41,899 bases of DNA from Rufibacter sediminis (GTDB taxonomy: Bacteria; Bacteroidota; Bacteroidia; Cytophagales; Hymenobacteraceae), in the NCBI RefSeq assembly GCF_014269285.1, contig NZ_JACOAF010000037.1, forward strand, positions 79,352 through 121,250, in the 5' to 3' direction. A program made the translations under genes and the position numbers. Within the stretch, counting starts at the first letter, position 1, and every line of letters begins with the position of its first letter. Positions 24,147 to 31,973 of the stretch are shown piece after piece. The notes under the pieces are model-generated. The model did not search any database and was not told the origin of the DNA. It was given only the letters and a program-made list of their open reading frames with translations.

Positions 24147-25205
24147 ATGGGAAGAGATAAAATGGGAAGCAAACCAAAGGTGACCATTCACCACATTGCA
24201 GAGAAACTTAATATCACGGCTTCTACCGTGTCACGGGCGTTGAATGACAACCCCCGGATCAGTGAGGTCACCAAGAAAGCGGTACTGAAGGCCGCCAAAC
24301 AGCTGAACTACCAGCCCAACAACATTGCGGCCGCCCTGCGGAACGGCAAGAGTTATATCATCGGGATCATCGTGCCCACCGCCGACCGGGCCTTTTTCGC
24401 CTCGGTGGTGCGCGGGATTGAGGAAATCGCGAACAAACTGAACTACAAGGTCATCATCTCGCAGTCGTATGACAATTACGAGAAAGAGGTGCAGACCATT
24501 GACGCCCTGCTGAGTGCCCGGGTAGACGGCATCATCGCCTCCATAGGCAAGAACACCGAGAACTTCGACCACTTCAAGCGGACCCAGGAAAAAGGCATCC
24601 CGCTGGTGCTGTTTGACCGCACCACCGATGCCCTGGAAGTAAGCCAGGTGATGATTGACGACTATCTGGGGGCCTACAAAGTGGTGGAGCACCTCATTCA
24701 ACAGGGCTGCCGCCGCATTGCGCACTTCACCAGCCCCAAAAAGGTAAGCATCTTCAAAGAGCGTCTGCGCGGCTACATGGATGCGCTGCGCGATTACGAG
24801 GTGCCTTTCTACGAGGAGTTGGTGATCAAGAGCAACCTGCAACTGGAAGACGGCCGCTCCAGCATGGAGGAACTGCTCCAGCTGGAAGTGCAGCCAGACG
24901 CGGTTTTCTCCGCCTCAGATTACGGCGCGATGGGCGCTTTGCAGGTACTGAAGGAAAAAGGCATCAAAGTACCCCAGCAAATCGCGCTGGCGGGTTTCGG
25001 TAACGAGCCGTTTACCTCCTTCTCAGACCCGGCTCTCACCACGGTAGACCAGTTCAGCTTGACCATGGGCCGCATCACCGCCGAGCTGTTCTTCGAGCAC
25101 TTCAAGACCGGGCCAGACCAGAAACTGGTACCGCAGAAAACCGTGCTGAAACCTGAGCTAATCATCCGGGGATCTTCCCTGAAGGCTGACGCCCCAAAGA
25201 GCTAA
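24147..25205 (+). CDS. LacI-family transcriptional regulator of the pectin locus
   Basis: This 352-residue repressor-type regulator begins with a helix-turn-helix (TIHHIAEKLNITASTVSRAL, 13-32), a hinge helix with NNIAAALRNG (58-67; Leu64 in the minor-groove position) and a periplasmic-binding-like effector domain from about 70 (YIIGIIVPTADRAFFASVVRG). The start may be 24147 or the ATG at 24162; only five residues differ. It follows kduD by 50 nt in the same operon. Its probable operators are the four GCAAnCGnTTnC sites. The inducer is not known; KDG or another uronate intermediate is the natural guess. Confidence 0.92.
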   Translation: MGRDKMGSKPKVTIHHIAEKLNITASTVSRALNDNPRISEVTKKAVLKAAKQLNYQPNNIAAALRNGKSYIIGIIVPTADRAFFASVVRGIEEIANKLNYKVIISQSYDNYEKEVQTIDALLSARVDGIIASIGKNTENFDHFKRTQEKGIPLVLFDRTTDALEVSQVMIDDYLGAYKVVEHLIQQGCRRIAHFTSPKKVSIFKERLRGYMDALRDYEVPFYEELVIKSNLQLEDGRSSMEELLQLEVQPDAVFSASDYGAMGALQVLKEKGIKVPQQIALAGFGNEPFTSFSDPALTTVDQFSLTMGRITAELFFEHFKTGPDQKLVPQKTVLKPELIIRGSSLKADAPKS

Positions 25206-25250
25206 ACGGAAACGGGTGCCGCGCCTTGCCACTGCCAGTTCAGGTGAAAG

Positions 25251-25290
25251 GCGTTTCAGGCCCGTTTTTCAGGAAACACCCTTAAAACGT
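25251..25290. repeat. Degenerate intergenic inverted repeat, copy 14
   Basis: GCGTTTCAGGCCCGTTTTTC is answered by GGAAACACCCTTAAAACGT. It lies 45 nt after the lacI stop and may separate that operon from uxaB. Confidence 0.7.
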
Positions 25291-25409
25291 ACCGCACCCA
25301 GTAGGGGCATCGGTGCTAATCCAAACATACCCGGGAAGTTCAATTGCTTCCCGCCACCAGCAGTAACCACGGGGGAACAACTTGTACTCCCCACTAAAAA
25401 AGAAAGCGT

Positions 25410-26843
25410 ATGCAGCAACTGAACAGAACCACCGCCCAGATCACCCACACCAGACCCACCAAAGTCATTCAGTTTGGTGAGGGGAATTTCCTGCGGGGCT
25501 TCGTGGATTGGATCATCGACCTCCTGAACGAGAAAACCGACTTCAACGGGGCGGTGGAAATTATCCAGCCTCTGGACAAAGGCATTTACCAGTTACTCAA
25601 CCAGCAGGACGGCTTGTACCACCTGGTGCTGGAGGGGATTCAGGAAGGCCAGACCGTGCAGGAAAACCGATTGATCACCTGTGTCAACCATGCGCTGAGC
25701 CCCTACCGTGACTACGAACAGTACCTGCAGTTGGGCGAGAACCCCGATCTGGAATTTGTGATCTCCAACACAACGGAGGCAGGCATTGCCTTTGACCCCG
25801 CCGATACCGGTTTTGAGACCACGCCTAACTCGTTCCCGGGCAAACTCACCGCCTTGCTGTACCGCCGGTTCACACATTTTGCCGGGGCCAGCGACAAAGC
25901 CCTTACCATCATTCCCTGCGAACTGATTGAGAAAAACGGCGAAAACCTGCGCGACACCGTGCTCCAGTTCGCCGAGCACTGGCATCTGCCAGCCGATTTC
26001 GTGGGTTGGATTCAGAACGACACCATTTTCTGCAATACCCTGGTAGACCGCATTGTGCCGGGCTTTCCCAAAGACACCATCCAGGAAATTCAGCAGAGCC
26101 TGGGCTTTGAAGACAACCTGGTGGTGAAAGCGGAGCCTTTCCATCTGTGGGTGATTGAGGCCCCAGCCTCGGTGGCGAAGGCCTTCCCCACGGAGAAAGC
26201 CGGTTTGCAGGTGAAATTCGTGGAGGACCTGACGCCGTATAGAACCCGCAAGGTGCGGATCTTGAACGGTGCTCACACTACCCTGGTGCCCGTAGCTTAC
26301 CTGCAAGGCTTGCGCACCGTGCGCGAAGCCGTGGAAGACGAAAAAGCCGGTCAATTCATCAGGGAAGCCATCTTTGAGGAAATCATCCCCACGCTGGACC
26401 TTTCCGCCGAGGAGCTGAACCAGTTCGCCAATGACGTGATGGAGCGTTTTCAGAACCCGTTCATCCGCCATGAGCTGTTGTCCATCGCTCTAAACTCGGT
26501 GTCCAAGTACAAAGTGCGGGTGCTGCCCTCGGTCCTTGAATTCCAGAAGCGCACCGGCCAGTTGCCGCAGCGGTTGCTGCATTCGCTGGCAGCCTTGCTC
26601 CTGTTCTACAAAGGCGAGTACAACGGTGAGCCAATTCCCTTGAACGACACTCCGGAGGTACTGGATTCCTTCGCCGCGGCGTGGCAGAAAAGCTCCCCGG
26701 AGGAGACAGTTCAGGCCGTGCTGGCCAACCAGGAGTTCTGGGGCACCAACCTCACCCAGGTACCCGGTCTGGCGGCCGCCGTTACTAGTGAGTTGCACCA
26801 GCTCCAAAAACAAGAGGCGGCAAAAGTTGTCCAAAACGGGTAA
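25410..26843 (+). CDS. uxaB: Tagaturonate reductase (altronate oxidoreductase)
   Basis: This 477-residue NAD-dependent enzyme interconverts tagaturonate and altronate in galacturonate breakdown. The N-terminal Rossmann part opens with KVIQFGEGNFLRGFVDWI. The mannitol-dehydrogenase-family active site is KVRILNGAHT with Lys281, Asn286 and His289. The family length is about 480. It starts a plus-strand run of hexuronate genes. A purine-rich stretch (AAAAAAGAAAG) precedes the ATG. The step after altronate, uxaA, is not in the window. Confidence 0.95.
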   Translation: MQQLNRTTAQITHTRPTKVIQFGEGNFLRGFVDWIIDLLNEKTDFNGAVEIIQPLDKGIYQLLNQQDGLYHLVLEGIQEGQTVQENRLITCVNHALSPYRDYEQYLQLGENPDLEFVISNTTEAGIAFDPADTGFETTPNSFPGKLTALLYRRFTHFAGASDKALTIIPCELIEKNGENLRDTVLQFAEHWHLPADFVGWIQNDTIFCNTLVDRIVPGFPKDTIQEIQQSLGFEDNLVVKAEPFHLWVIEAPASVAKAFPTEKAGLQVKFVEDLTPYRTRKVRILNGAHTTLVPVAYLQGLRTVREAVEDEKAGQFIREAIFEEIIPTLDLSAEELNQFANDVMERFQNPFIRHELLSIALNSVSKYKVRVLPSVLEFQKRTGQLPQRLLHSLAALLLFYKGEYNGEPIPLNDTPEVLDSFAAAWQKSSPEETVQAVLANQEFWGTNLTQVPGLAAAVTSELHQLQKQEAAKVVQNG

Positions 26844-26892
26844 ATTCCCGCTCTTTTAGATAAAAACCGGCAGCCGCATGCCCAAAGCTGCC

Positions 26893-26930
26893 CGTTTTTC
26901 CCTTATTTTCAGCAAAATCTACTGAAAACG
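26893..26930. repeat. Degenerate intergenic inverted repeat, copy 15
   Basis: CGTTTTTCCCTTATTTTC is answered by GCAAAATCTACTGAAAACG, 49 nt after uxaB. A weaker likeness follows at 26956-26993, just before uxaC. Confidence 0.55.
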
Positions 26931-26994
26931 CAAAGAGGGCTCCGCCCGATTTCTTGGTCTTTTCGGCTTATTTACCTCAAAATACCCCTAGTAC

Positions 26995-28392
26995 ATGTCC
27001 TTTATAGACGACAACTTCCTCCTCCAGACCAAGACGGCGCAGACGTTGTACCATGAGCATGCGAAACACATGCCCATCATCGACTACCACTGCCACCTGA
27101 ACCCGGAGGACATCGCCAACGACCGTCAATTCAATACCCTCACCCAAATCTGGCTGGAAGGCGATCACTACAAATGGCGCGCCATGCGGACCAATGGCAT
27201 TCCGGAACAATTCTGCACCGGCTCCGCCGATGACTACGAGAAGTTTGAGAAGTGGGCCCAGACCGTGCCCTACACCATGCGGAACCCCTTGTACCATTGG
27301 ACACACATGGAGCTGAAGCGGCCCTTCGGGATTGAGAAAATCCTGAACCCCGACAGCGCCCGTTCCATTTATGACGAAGCCACCGCCCTGCTGCAAACCC
27401 CGGAGTTCAGCGTGCGCGGCATACTCAAAAAGATGAATGTGGTCACCATCTGCACTACCGACGATCCCATTGACAGCCTGGAGCACCACCAGAAAATAGC
27501 GGCCGATGATTTCGGGATCAAGGTATTGCCTACGTTCCGGCCGGACAAAGCCATGACCATTGAAGATGCGGGTTATTTGACGTATCTGCAGAAACTGGAA
27601 GCCGCCTCGGGCGTTTCCATCAACAGTTACCAGAACCTGCTGGAAGCCTTGCAGCAGCGCCATGATTTCTTCCACGCCCAGGGCGGACGCCTGTCGGACC
27701 ACGGTTTGGAAACCATCTACACCCAAGAATACACCGATCAGGAGATTACCCATATTTTTGCCAAAGCGCTCCAGAAACAGCCCTTGACCCAAGCCGAGGT
27801 GCTCCAATTTAAATCCGCGATGCTGGTGGAGCTGGCCCTCATGGACCACGCCAAAGGCTGGACGCAGCAGTTTCACCTGGGCGCGCTGCGCAACAACAAC
27901 ACCCGCATGATGCGCGAACTGGGTGCCGACACCGGTTTTGACTCCATCGGGGATTTTGACGTGGCCCGTCCGCTGTCGCGTTTTCTGGACCGGCTGGACA
28001 ACTCAGACCAGTTGGCCAAGACCATCCTGTACAACCTCAATCCGAGCCAGAATGAGCTGTACGCCACCATGATCGGGAACTTCAACGACGGCAGCACACC
28101 GGGTAAAATCCAGTACGGCTCCGCCTGGTGGTTTCTGGACCAGAAAGACGGCATGGAGCGCCAGATGAACGCCTTGTCCAACATGGGTTTGCTGAGCCGT
28201 TTCGTGGGCATGCTCACCGATTCGCGCAGCTTCATCTCCTACCCTCGCCACGAGTACTTCAGAAGAATTCTGTGCAACATGCTGGGCAATGACGTGGAGA
28301 ACGGCGAGTTACCGGCCTCCGAGATGAAATGGCTGGGCCAGATGGTGGAGAACATCTGCTACCACAACGCAAAGAACTACTTCAATTTTTAA
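26995..28392 (+). CDS. uxaC: Glucuronate/galacturonate isomerase
   Basis: This 465-residue uronate isomerase of the amidohydrolase superfamily turns galacturonate into tagaturonate (and glucuronate into fructuronate). The metal motif is IIDYHCHLNPEDIA with His32 and His34, and the GSAWWFLDQKDGMERQM region near 380 is typical of the family. The length matches E. coli UxaC (about 470). kdgK follows after 3 nt, so both are translated from one transcript. Confidence 0.96.
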   Translation: MSFIDDNFLLQTKTAQTLYHEHAKHMPIIDYHCHLNPEDIANDRQFNTLTQIWLEGDHYKWRAMRTNGIPEQFCTGSADDYEKFEKWAQTVPYTMRNPLYHWTHMELKRPFGIEKILNPDSARSIYDEATALLQTPEFSVRGILKKMNVVTICTTDDPIDSLEHHQKIAADDFGIKVLPTFRPDKAMTIEDAGYLTYLQKLEAASGVSINSYQNLLEALQQRHDFFHAQGGRLSDHGLETIYTQEYTDQEITHIFAKALQKQPLTQAEVLQFKSAMLVELALMDHAKGWTQQFHLGALRNNNTRMMRELGADTGFDSIGDFDVARPLSRFLDRLDNSDQLAKTILYNLNPSQNELYATMIGNFNDGSTPGKIQYGSAWWFLDQKDGMERQMNALSNMGLLSRFVGMLTDSRSFISYPRHEYFRRILCNMLGNDVENGELPASEMKWLGQMVENICYHNAKNYFNF

Positions 28393-28395
28393 AGA

Positions 28396-29424
28396 ATGGT
28401 CACAGGAAAAGTTTTATCGTTTGGGGAGCTGCTGCTCAGGATCTGCCCCGATGGCGAAGGCCAATGGCTGGCCGAGAACCGCTTGCCCTTCTACGTGGGT
28501 GGCGCGGAGCTGAACGTGGCCACGGCGCTGGCCTTATGGGGAGTGCCCTCGGCGTACCTCACCGCTTTGCCGGAGAACTTCATCTCTGAGCAATTGCTGG
28601 GCTACCTACAGGACCGCCAGATTGACACCACTCCCATTGTCATGCAAGGTGACCGCATTGGCCTTTACTACCTGCCCAAGGGAAAAGACCTCAAAAACGC
28701 CGGCGTGATCTATGACCGGGCTGGCTCGGCCTATGCTGACCTCACCCCCGGCACCATTGACTGGGATTCGGTTTTTGCAGGCGTGAGCTGGTTTCATTTC
28801 AGCGCCATCTGCCCCGCCCTCAACCAGAACGTAGCCGATGTCTGCGCCGAGGCCCTGCAGGAAGCCGCCGCCCGCAACATCTTCGTTTCGCTGGACCTGA
28901 ACTACCGCGCCAAACTCTGGCAGTACGGCAAAGAACCTGTGCAGGTCATGCCAACGTTGGCAGCAGCCTGTGATTTGATCATGGGCAACGTGTGGGCCGC
29001 CAACAAAATGCTGGGCATGCCGCTGCAGGATGAGCTGGTCGCCGAGGTGGAGAAAGAGAAACTGCTGCAGCACGCCACGCTCACCTCGGAAGCCATCCTG
29101 AAAGAATTCCCGAAGTGTAAAATAGTGGCCAACACCTTCCGTTTTGATCATGGCGCCAACGGCATCCGCTACTTCACCACCCTGTACACCCAGGGCGAAC
29201 TGCACGTTTCGCAGGAGTACGTGGTAGTCCATATCCTGGATAAAGTAGGCAGCGGCGACTGTTTCATGGCCGGTCTGATTTACGGCTTCTTTCACCAAAA
29301 CAGCCCCAAAACAACCCTGGAGTTCGCCACGGCGGCGGCCTTCAAAAAACTATTCATTGAGAGCGACGCCACCACCACCACGGTAGCGGAGATCCACGAA
29401 ACTATCAAAAAATATGCCCACTAA
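28396..29424 (+). CDS. kdgK: 2-keto-3-deoxygluconate kinase (PfkB family)
   Basis: This 342-residue sugar kinase phosphorylates KDG, the joint product of the KduI/KduD and UxaC/UxaB branches. It begins VLSFGELLLRI and has the glycine pair VGGAELNVA and the phosphate-binding DKVGSGDCFMAG with the catalytic base Asp288. The family usually reads DTxGAGD there; DKVGSGD is a common variant. It lies 3 nt after uxaC and overlaps eda by 11 nt, which ties the kinase to the aldolase. Confidence 0.93.
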   Translation: MVTGKVLSFGELLLRICPDGEGQWLAENRLPFYVGGAELNVATALALWGVPSAYLTALPENFISEQLLGYLQDRQIDTTPIVMQGDRIGLYYLPKGKDLKNAGVIYDRAGSAYADLTPGTIDWDSVFAGVSWFHFSAICPALNQNVADVCAEALQEAAARNIFVSLDLNYRAKLWQYGKEPVQVMPTLAAACDLIMGNVWAANKMLGMPLQDELVAEVEKEKLLQHATLTSEAILKEFPKCKIVANTFRFDHGANGIRYFTTLYTQGELHVSQEYVVVHILDKVGSGDCFMAGLIYGFFHQNSPKTTLEFATAAAFKKLFIESDATTTTVAEIHETIKKYAH

Positions 29425-30073
29425 AGAAACTGCCCTCCGGGCGATAGTAGACCAGGGATTGCTGCCTTTGTTCTTTTACGAGAACCCAGAAGTAAGCCTG
29501 GAGATCATCAAGACGCTGTACAACGCCGGCGTGCGAACGCTGGAGTACACCAACCGCGGAGCCTCCGCGCTGGAAAACTTCACGTTTCTGAAAAACGAGC
29601 TGAAAACGTACCAGGATCTGCACCTGGGTATTGGCACCATTAAAACCGTGCAGCAAGCCAACGACTTCCTCAAAGCCGGTGCAGATTACGTGGTGGCGCC
29701 CATTGTGGACCCGCAGGTAGGCAACCTGGTGCACGAGGCCGGTTTGCTCTGGATTCCCGGGTGCTTCTCGCCCACGGAGATCCACGTGGCCCAGCAGGCC
29801 CAGGCGGCGTTGATCAAACTCTTCCCGGCCAATATTCTGGGTCCGGCGTTCCTGTCTTCCATCAAAGAACTGTTCCCGGGTCAGTTGTTCATCCCCACCG
29901 GGGGCGTGGAAATGGAGGCGGAAAACATTAGAACCTGGTTTAAGGCGGGCGTTTGCGCGGTGGGCATGGGCAGCAAGCTCATCAGCAAAGACATACTGGC
30001 GGGTCAGCAGTATGACCAGCTACATGACCTTACCCAGCAAGCCTTGCACCTGGTGAAGACTGCCCGGTCTTAG
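29414..30073 (+). CDS. eda: KDPG/KHG aldolase
   Basis: This 219-residue class I aldolase splits 2-keto-3-deoxy-6-phosphogluconate into pyruvate and glyceraldehyde-3-phosphate. The Schiff-base lysine is Lys135 in ALIKLFPANILGP, and the barrel shows GAGTIKT-like GIGTIKT and the phosphate loop PTGGVEME. Its start codon lies inside kdgK, an 11-nt overlap that suggests coupled translation. Confidence 0.95.
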   Translation: MPTKETALRAIVDQGLLPLFFYENPEVSLEIIKTLYNAGVRTLEYTNRGASALENFTFLKNELKTYQDLHLGIGTIKTVQQANDFLKAGADYVVAPIVDPQVGNLVHEAGLLWIPGCFSPTEIHVAQQAQAALIKLFPANILGPAFLSSIKELFPGQLFIPTGGVEMEAENIRTWFKAGVCAVGMGSKLISKDILAGQQYDQLHDLTQQALHLVKTARS

Positions 30074-30107
30074 CCATCCCTCACACAAACTAACAAACAG
30101 ATTCCTT

Positions 30108-31496
30108 ATGCAACCTACCACACAAACGGCCCTTGTTCAGGAAAAGATTGGCGGATATAGATGGACCATCTGTGGCCTGCTGTTCTTCGCCACCACGGTC
30201 AATTACCTGGACCGGCAGGTTCTTAGCTTGCTACAACCGCTGCTGGCAGAGAAATTCGGGTGGTCTAATACGGATTACGCCAACATTGCGGCGGTCTTCC
30301 AGTTCACCTACGCCATCTCCATGCTCTTCGCGGGGCGGATCATTGACAAACTGGGCACCAAGAAAGGCTACGCCTGGGCGTTGATCATCTGGTCGCTGGC
30401 GGCCATTCTGCACGCCTACGCCGAGCCGATTGGCCGCGCGGTGAGTCCGGTGTTCACCACCCTGGGCTTTGGCACCCTCTCGGTTTCCGTCCTCGGGTTC
30501 ATGGTAGCCCGGGCGTTTCTGGGCTTCGGGGAATCGGGGAACTTCCCGGCCGCCATCAAGGCCACCGCCGAGTACTTCCCGAAGAAAGAGCGCTCTTTGG
30601 CCACGGGCATTTTCAATTCCGGTTCTAACGTAGGGGCTATTCTGGCCCCGCTGACCGTTCCCTGGATTGCCTCGCACCTGGGCTGGGAGTACACGTTCTT
30701 CATCATCGGGGCCGTAGGTTTCCTGTGGCTCATCTTCTGGTTTATCTTCTATGACACCCCAGATCGGCAGAAAAGAATGTTGGCCCCGGAGCGCGCGTAC
30801 ATCAGCAGCGACAGCGAGGCCGTGCTGGAGCCAGACTCCCCAGCCTCGGCCGAGAAAGTATCCTGGTTCAAGCTGCTCAACTTCAAACAGACCTGGGCCT
30901 TTGCCTTCGGGAAATTCATCACCGATGGCGTGTGGTGGTTTTTCCTGTTCTGGCTGCCCGCCTACCTCAAAGCGCAGTACGGCCTCACCGGCACCGAGGT
31001 GATGTTGCCCTTGAGCGTGCTGTACAGCATGACCATGGTGGGGAGTATCTTTGGGGGCTGGTTCCCGATGTACTTCATCAACAAGGGCTATAACCCGTAT
31101 GAAGGCCGCATGCGGGCGATGCTCGTGATCGCGCTTTTCCCGCTGGTGGTCTTGGCGGCCCAGCCGCTGGGCGATGTCAGCTTCTGGTTCCCGGTGATTT
31201 TGATCGGGGTGGGTGCCTCGGCGCACCAGGCCTGGAGTGCGAACATCTTCACCACCGTTTCTGACATGTTCCCGAAGAAATCAGTTGCTTCGGTGACGGG
31301 TATTGGGGGCATGGCGGGTGGTATCGGCGGCGTGGTCGTAACCAAGGTAGGCGGCTACCTGTTTGACCATTATGATAAACTTGGCCACATAGAAACCGGT
31401 TACACCATCATGTTCGCGTTCTGCGCGCTGGCCTATCTGGTTGCCTGGAGCGTGATGAAGTCGTTGGTGCCTAAGATGAAACCAGTAGTCTTGTAA
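30108..31496 (+). CDS. exuT: MFS hexuronate transporter (ExuT-like)
   Basis: This 462-residue inner membrane carrier of the major facilitator superfamily (anion:cation symporter group) has about 12 hydrophobic segments. It carries NYLDRQVLSLLQPLL in the first helix, GFGESGNFPAAIKATAEYFP in the middle of the N-half, a charged cytoplasmic loop near 215-255 (PDRQKRMLAPE), and SDMFPKKSVASVTGIGGMAG near the C-half. These match galacturonate/glucuronate importers. It lies 34 nt after eda and is the last gene of the run, ending at a strong terminator. Confidence 0.92.
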   Translation: MQPTTQTALVQEKIGGYRWTICGLLFFATTVNYLDRQVLSLLQPLLAEKFGWSNTDYANIAAVFQFTYAISMLFAGRIIDKLGTKKGYAWALIIWSLAAILHAYAEPIGRAVSPVFTTLGFGTLSVSVLGFMVARAFLGFGESGNFPAAIKATAEYFPKKERSLATGIFNSGSNVGAILAPLTVPWIASHLGWEYTFFIIGAVGFLWLIFWFIFYDTPDRQKRMLAPERAYISSDSEAVLEPDSPASAEKVSWFKLLNFKQTWAFAFGKFITDGVWWFFLFWLPAYLKAQYGLTGTEVMLPLSVLYSMTMVGSIFGGWFPMYFINKGYNPYEGRMRAMLVIALFPLVVLAAQPLGDVSFWFPVILIGVGASAHQAWSANIFTTVSDMFPKKSVASVTGIGGMAGGIGGVVVTKVGGYLFDHYDKLGHIETGYTIMFAFCALAYLVAWSVMKSLVPKMKPVVL

Positions 31497-31545
31497 GCCA
31501 CGGTCTCGGTTGTAAGCTAACCTAACTTCGTTCTGTATTGCACAA

Positions 31546-31582
31546 CAAGGGCCTTTAAGTTTCAGCTTAAAGGCCCTTGCTT
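31546..31582 (+). terminator. Terminator after exuT
   Basis: CAAGGGCCTTTAAG (31546-31559) pairs perfectly with CTTAAAGGCCCTTG (31566-31579) around a 6-nt loop TTTCAG. CTTT follows. It differs in sequence from the inverted-repeat family. Confidence 0.85.
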
Positions 31583-31589
31583 TACCAGC

Positions 31590-31627
31590 CGTTTTGAGCC
31601 GGTTTTCAGCAAACTGCCTCTAAAACA
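31590..31627. repeat. Degenerate intergenic inverted repeat, copy 16
   Basis: CGTTTTGAGCCGGTTTTC is answered by GCAAACTGCCTCTAAAACAG. It directly follows the exuT terminator, so this copy is not needed as a terminator. Confidence 0.7.
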
Positions 31628-31746
31628 GATACCGCAAGTTCACGCCGCTTGAAGCAGGATGGGCAGCCCCAATGTTCAACCGTCCTCCGCAGAAATGACT
31701 GCAGGAGGCACTAATGGAAGTACTTGAAAATGCCATAGACGAAGTA

Positions 31747-31786
31747 CTGTTTAGAACCTGTTTTTTTGAAATCGGCCTTAAAATAG
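31747..31786. repeat. Degenerate intergenic inverted repeat, copy 17
   Basis: CTGTTTAGAACCTGTTTTTT is answered by GAAATCGGCCTTAAAATAG. It is upstream of PEP carboxylase. Confidence 0.6.
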
Positions 31787-31973
31787 CACCTCAATCTCTT
31801 TAACATTCTTGCAAATCAATCATCAGAAACGCTACTGCTTTCATAACAGCAGCTGAGTTTTCGATAACTTTTTCTAATAACCTACGCTATTTGCTTAAAG
31901 AAAGAAAATTTGCTTGTAAACTCGCGATCCGCTTTCTTACTTGCCAAGCGCATCAACCCCAACCCTTTGCCTT

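Larger units (their letters stand above)
31497..31973. other. Intergenic region between exuT and PEP carboxylase
   Basis: The 477-bp gap holds the exuT terminator, two inverted-repeat copies (31590 and 31747), and a small hairpin CCTCCGCAG/CTGCAGGAGG at about 31684-31707. The A/T-rich right part should hold the promoter for the carboxylase, but no exact box was found. Confidence 0.6.

Noticed and set aside
31941..31973. An upstream TTG start for PEP carboxylase
   Set aside because: It adds 11 residues with no family match. The ATG at 31974 gives a normal start.
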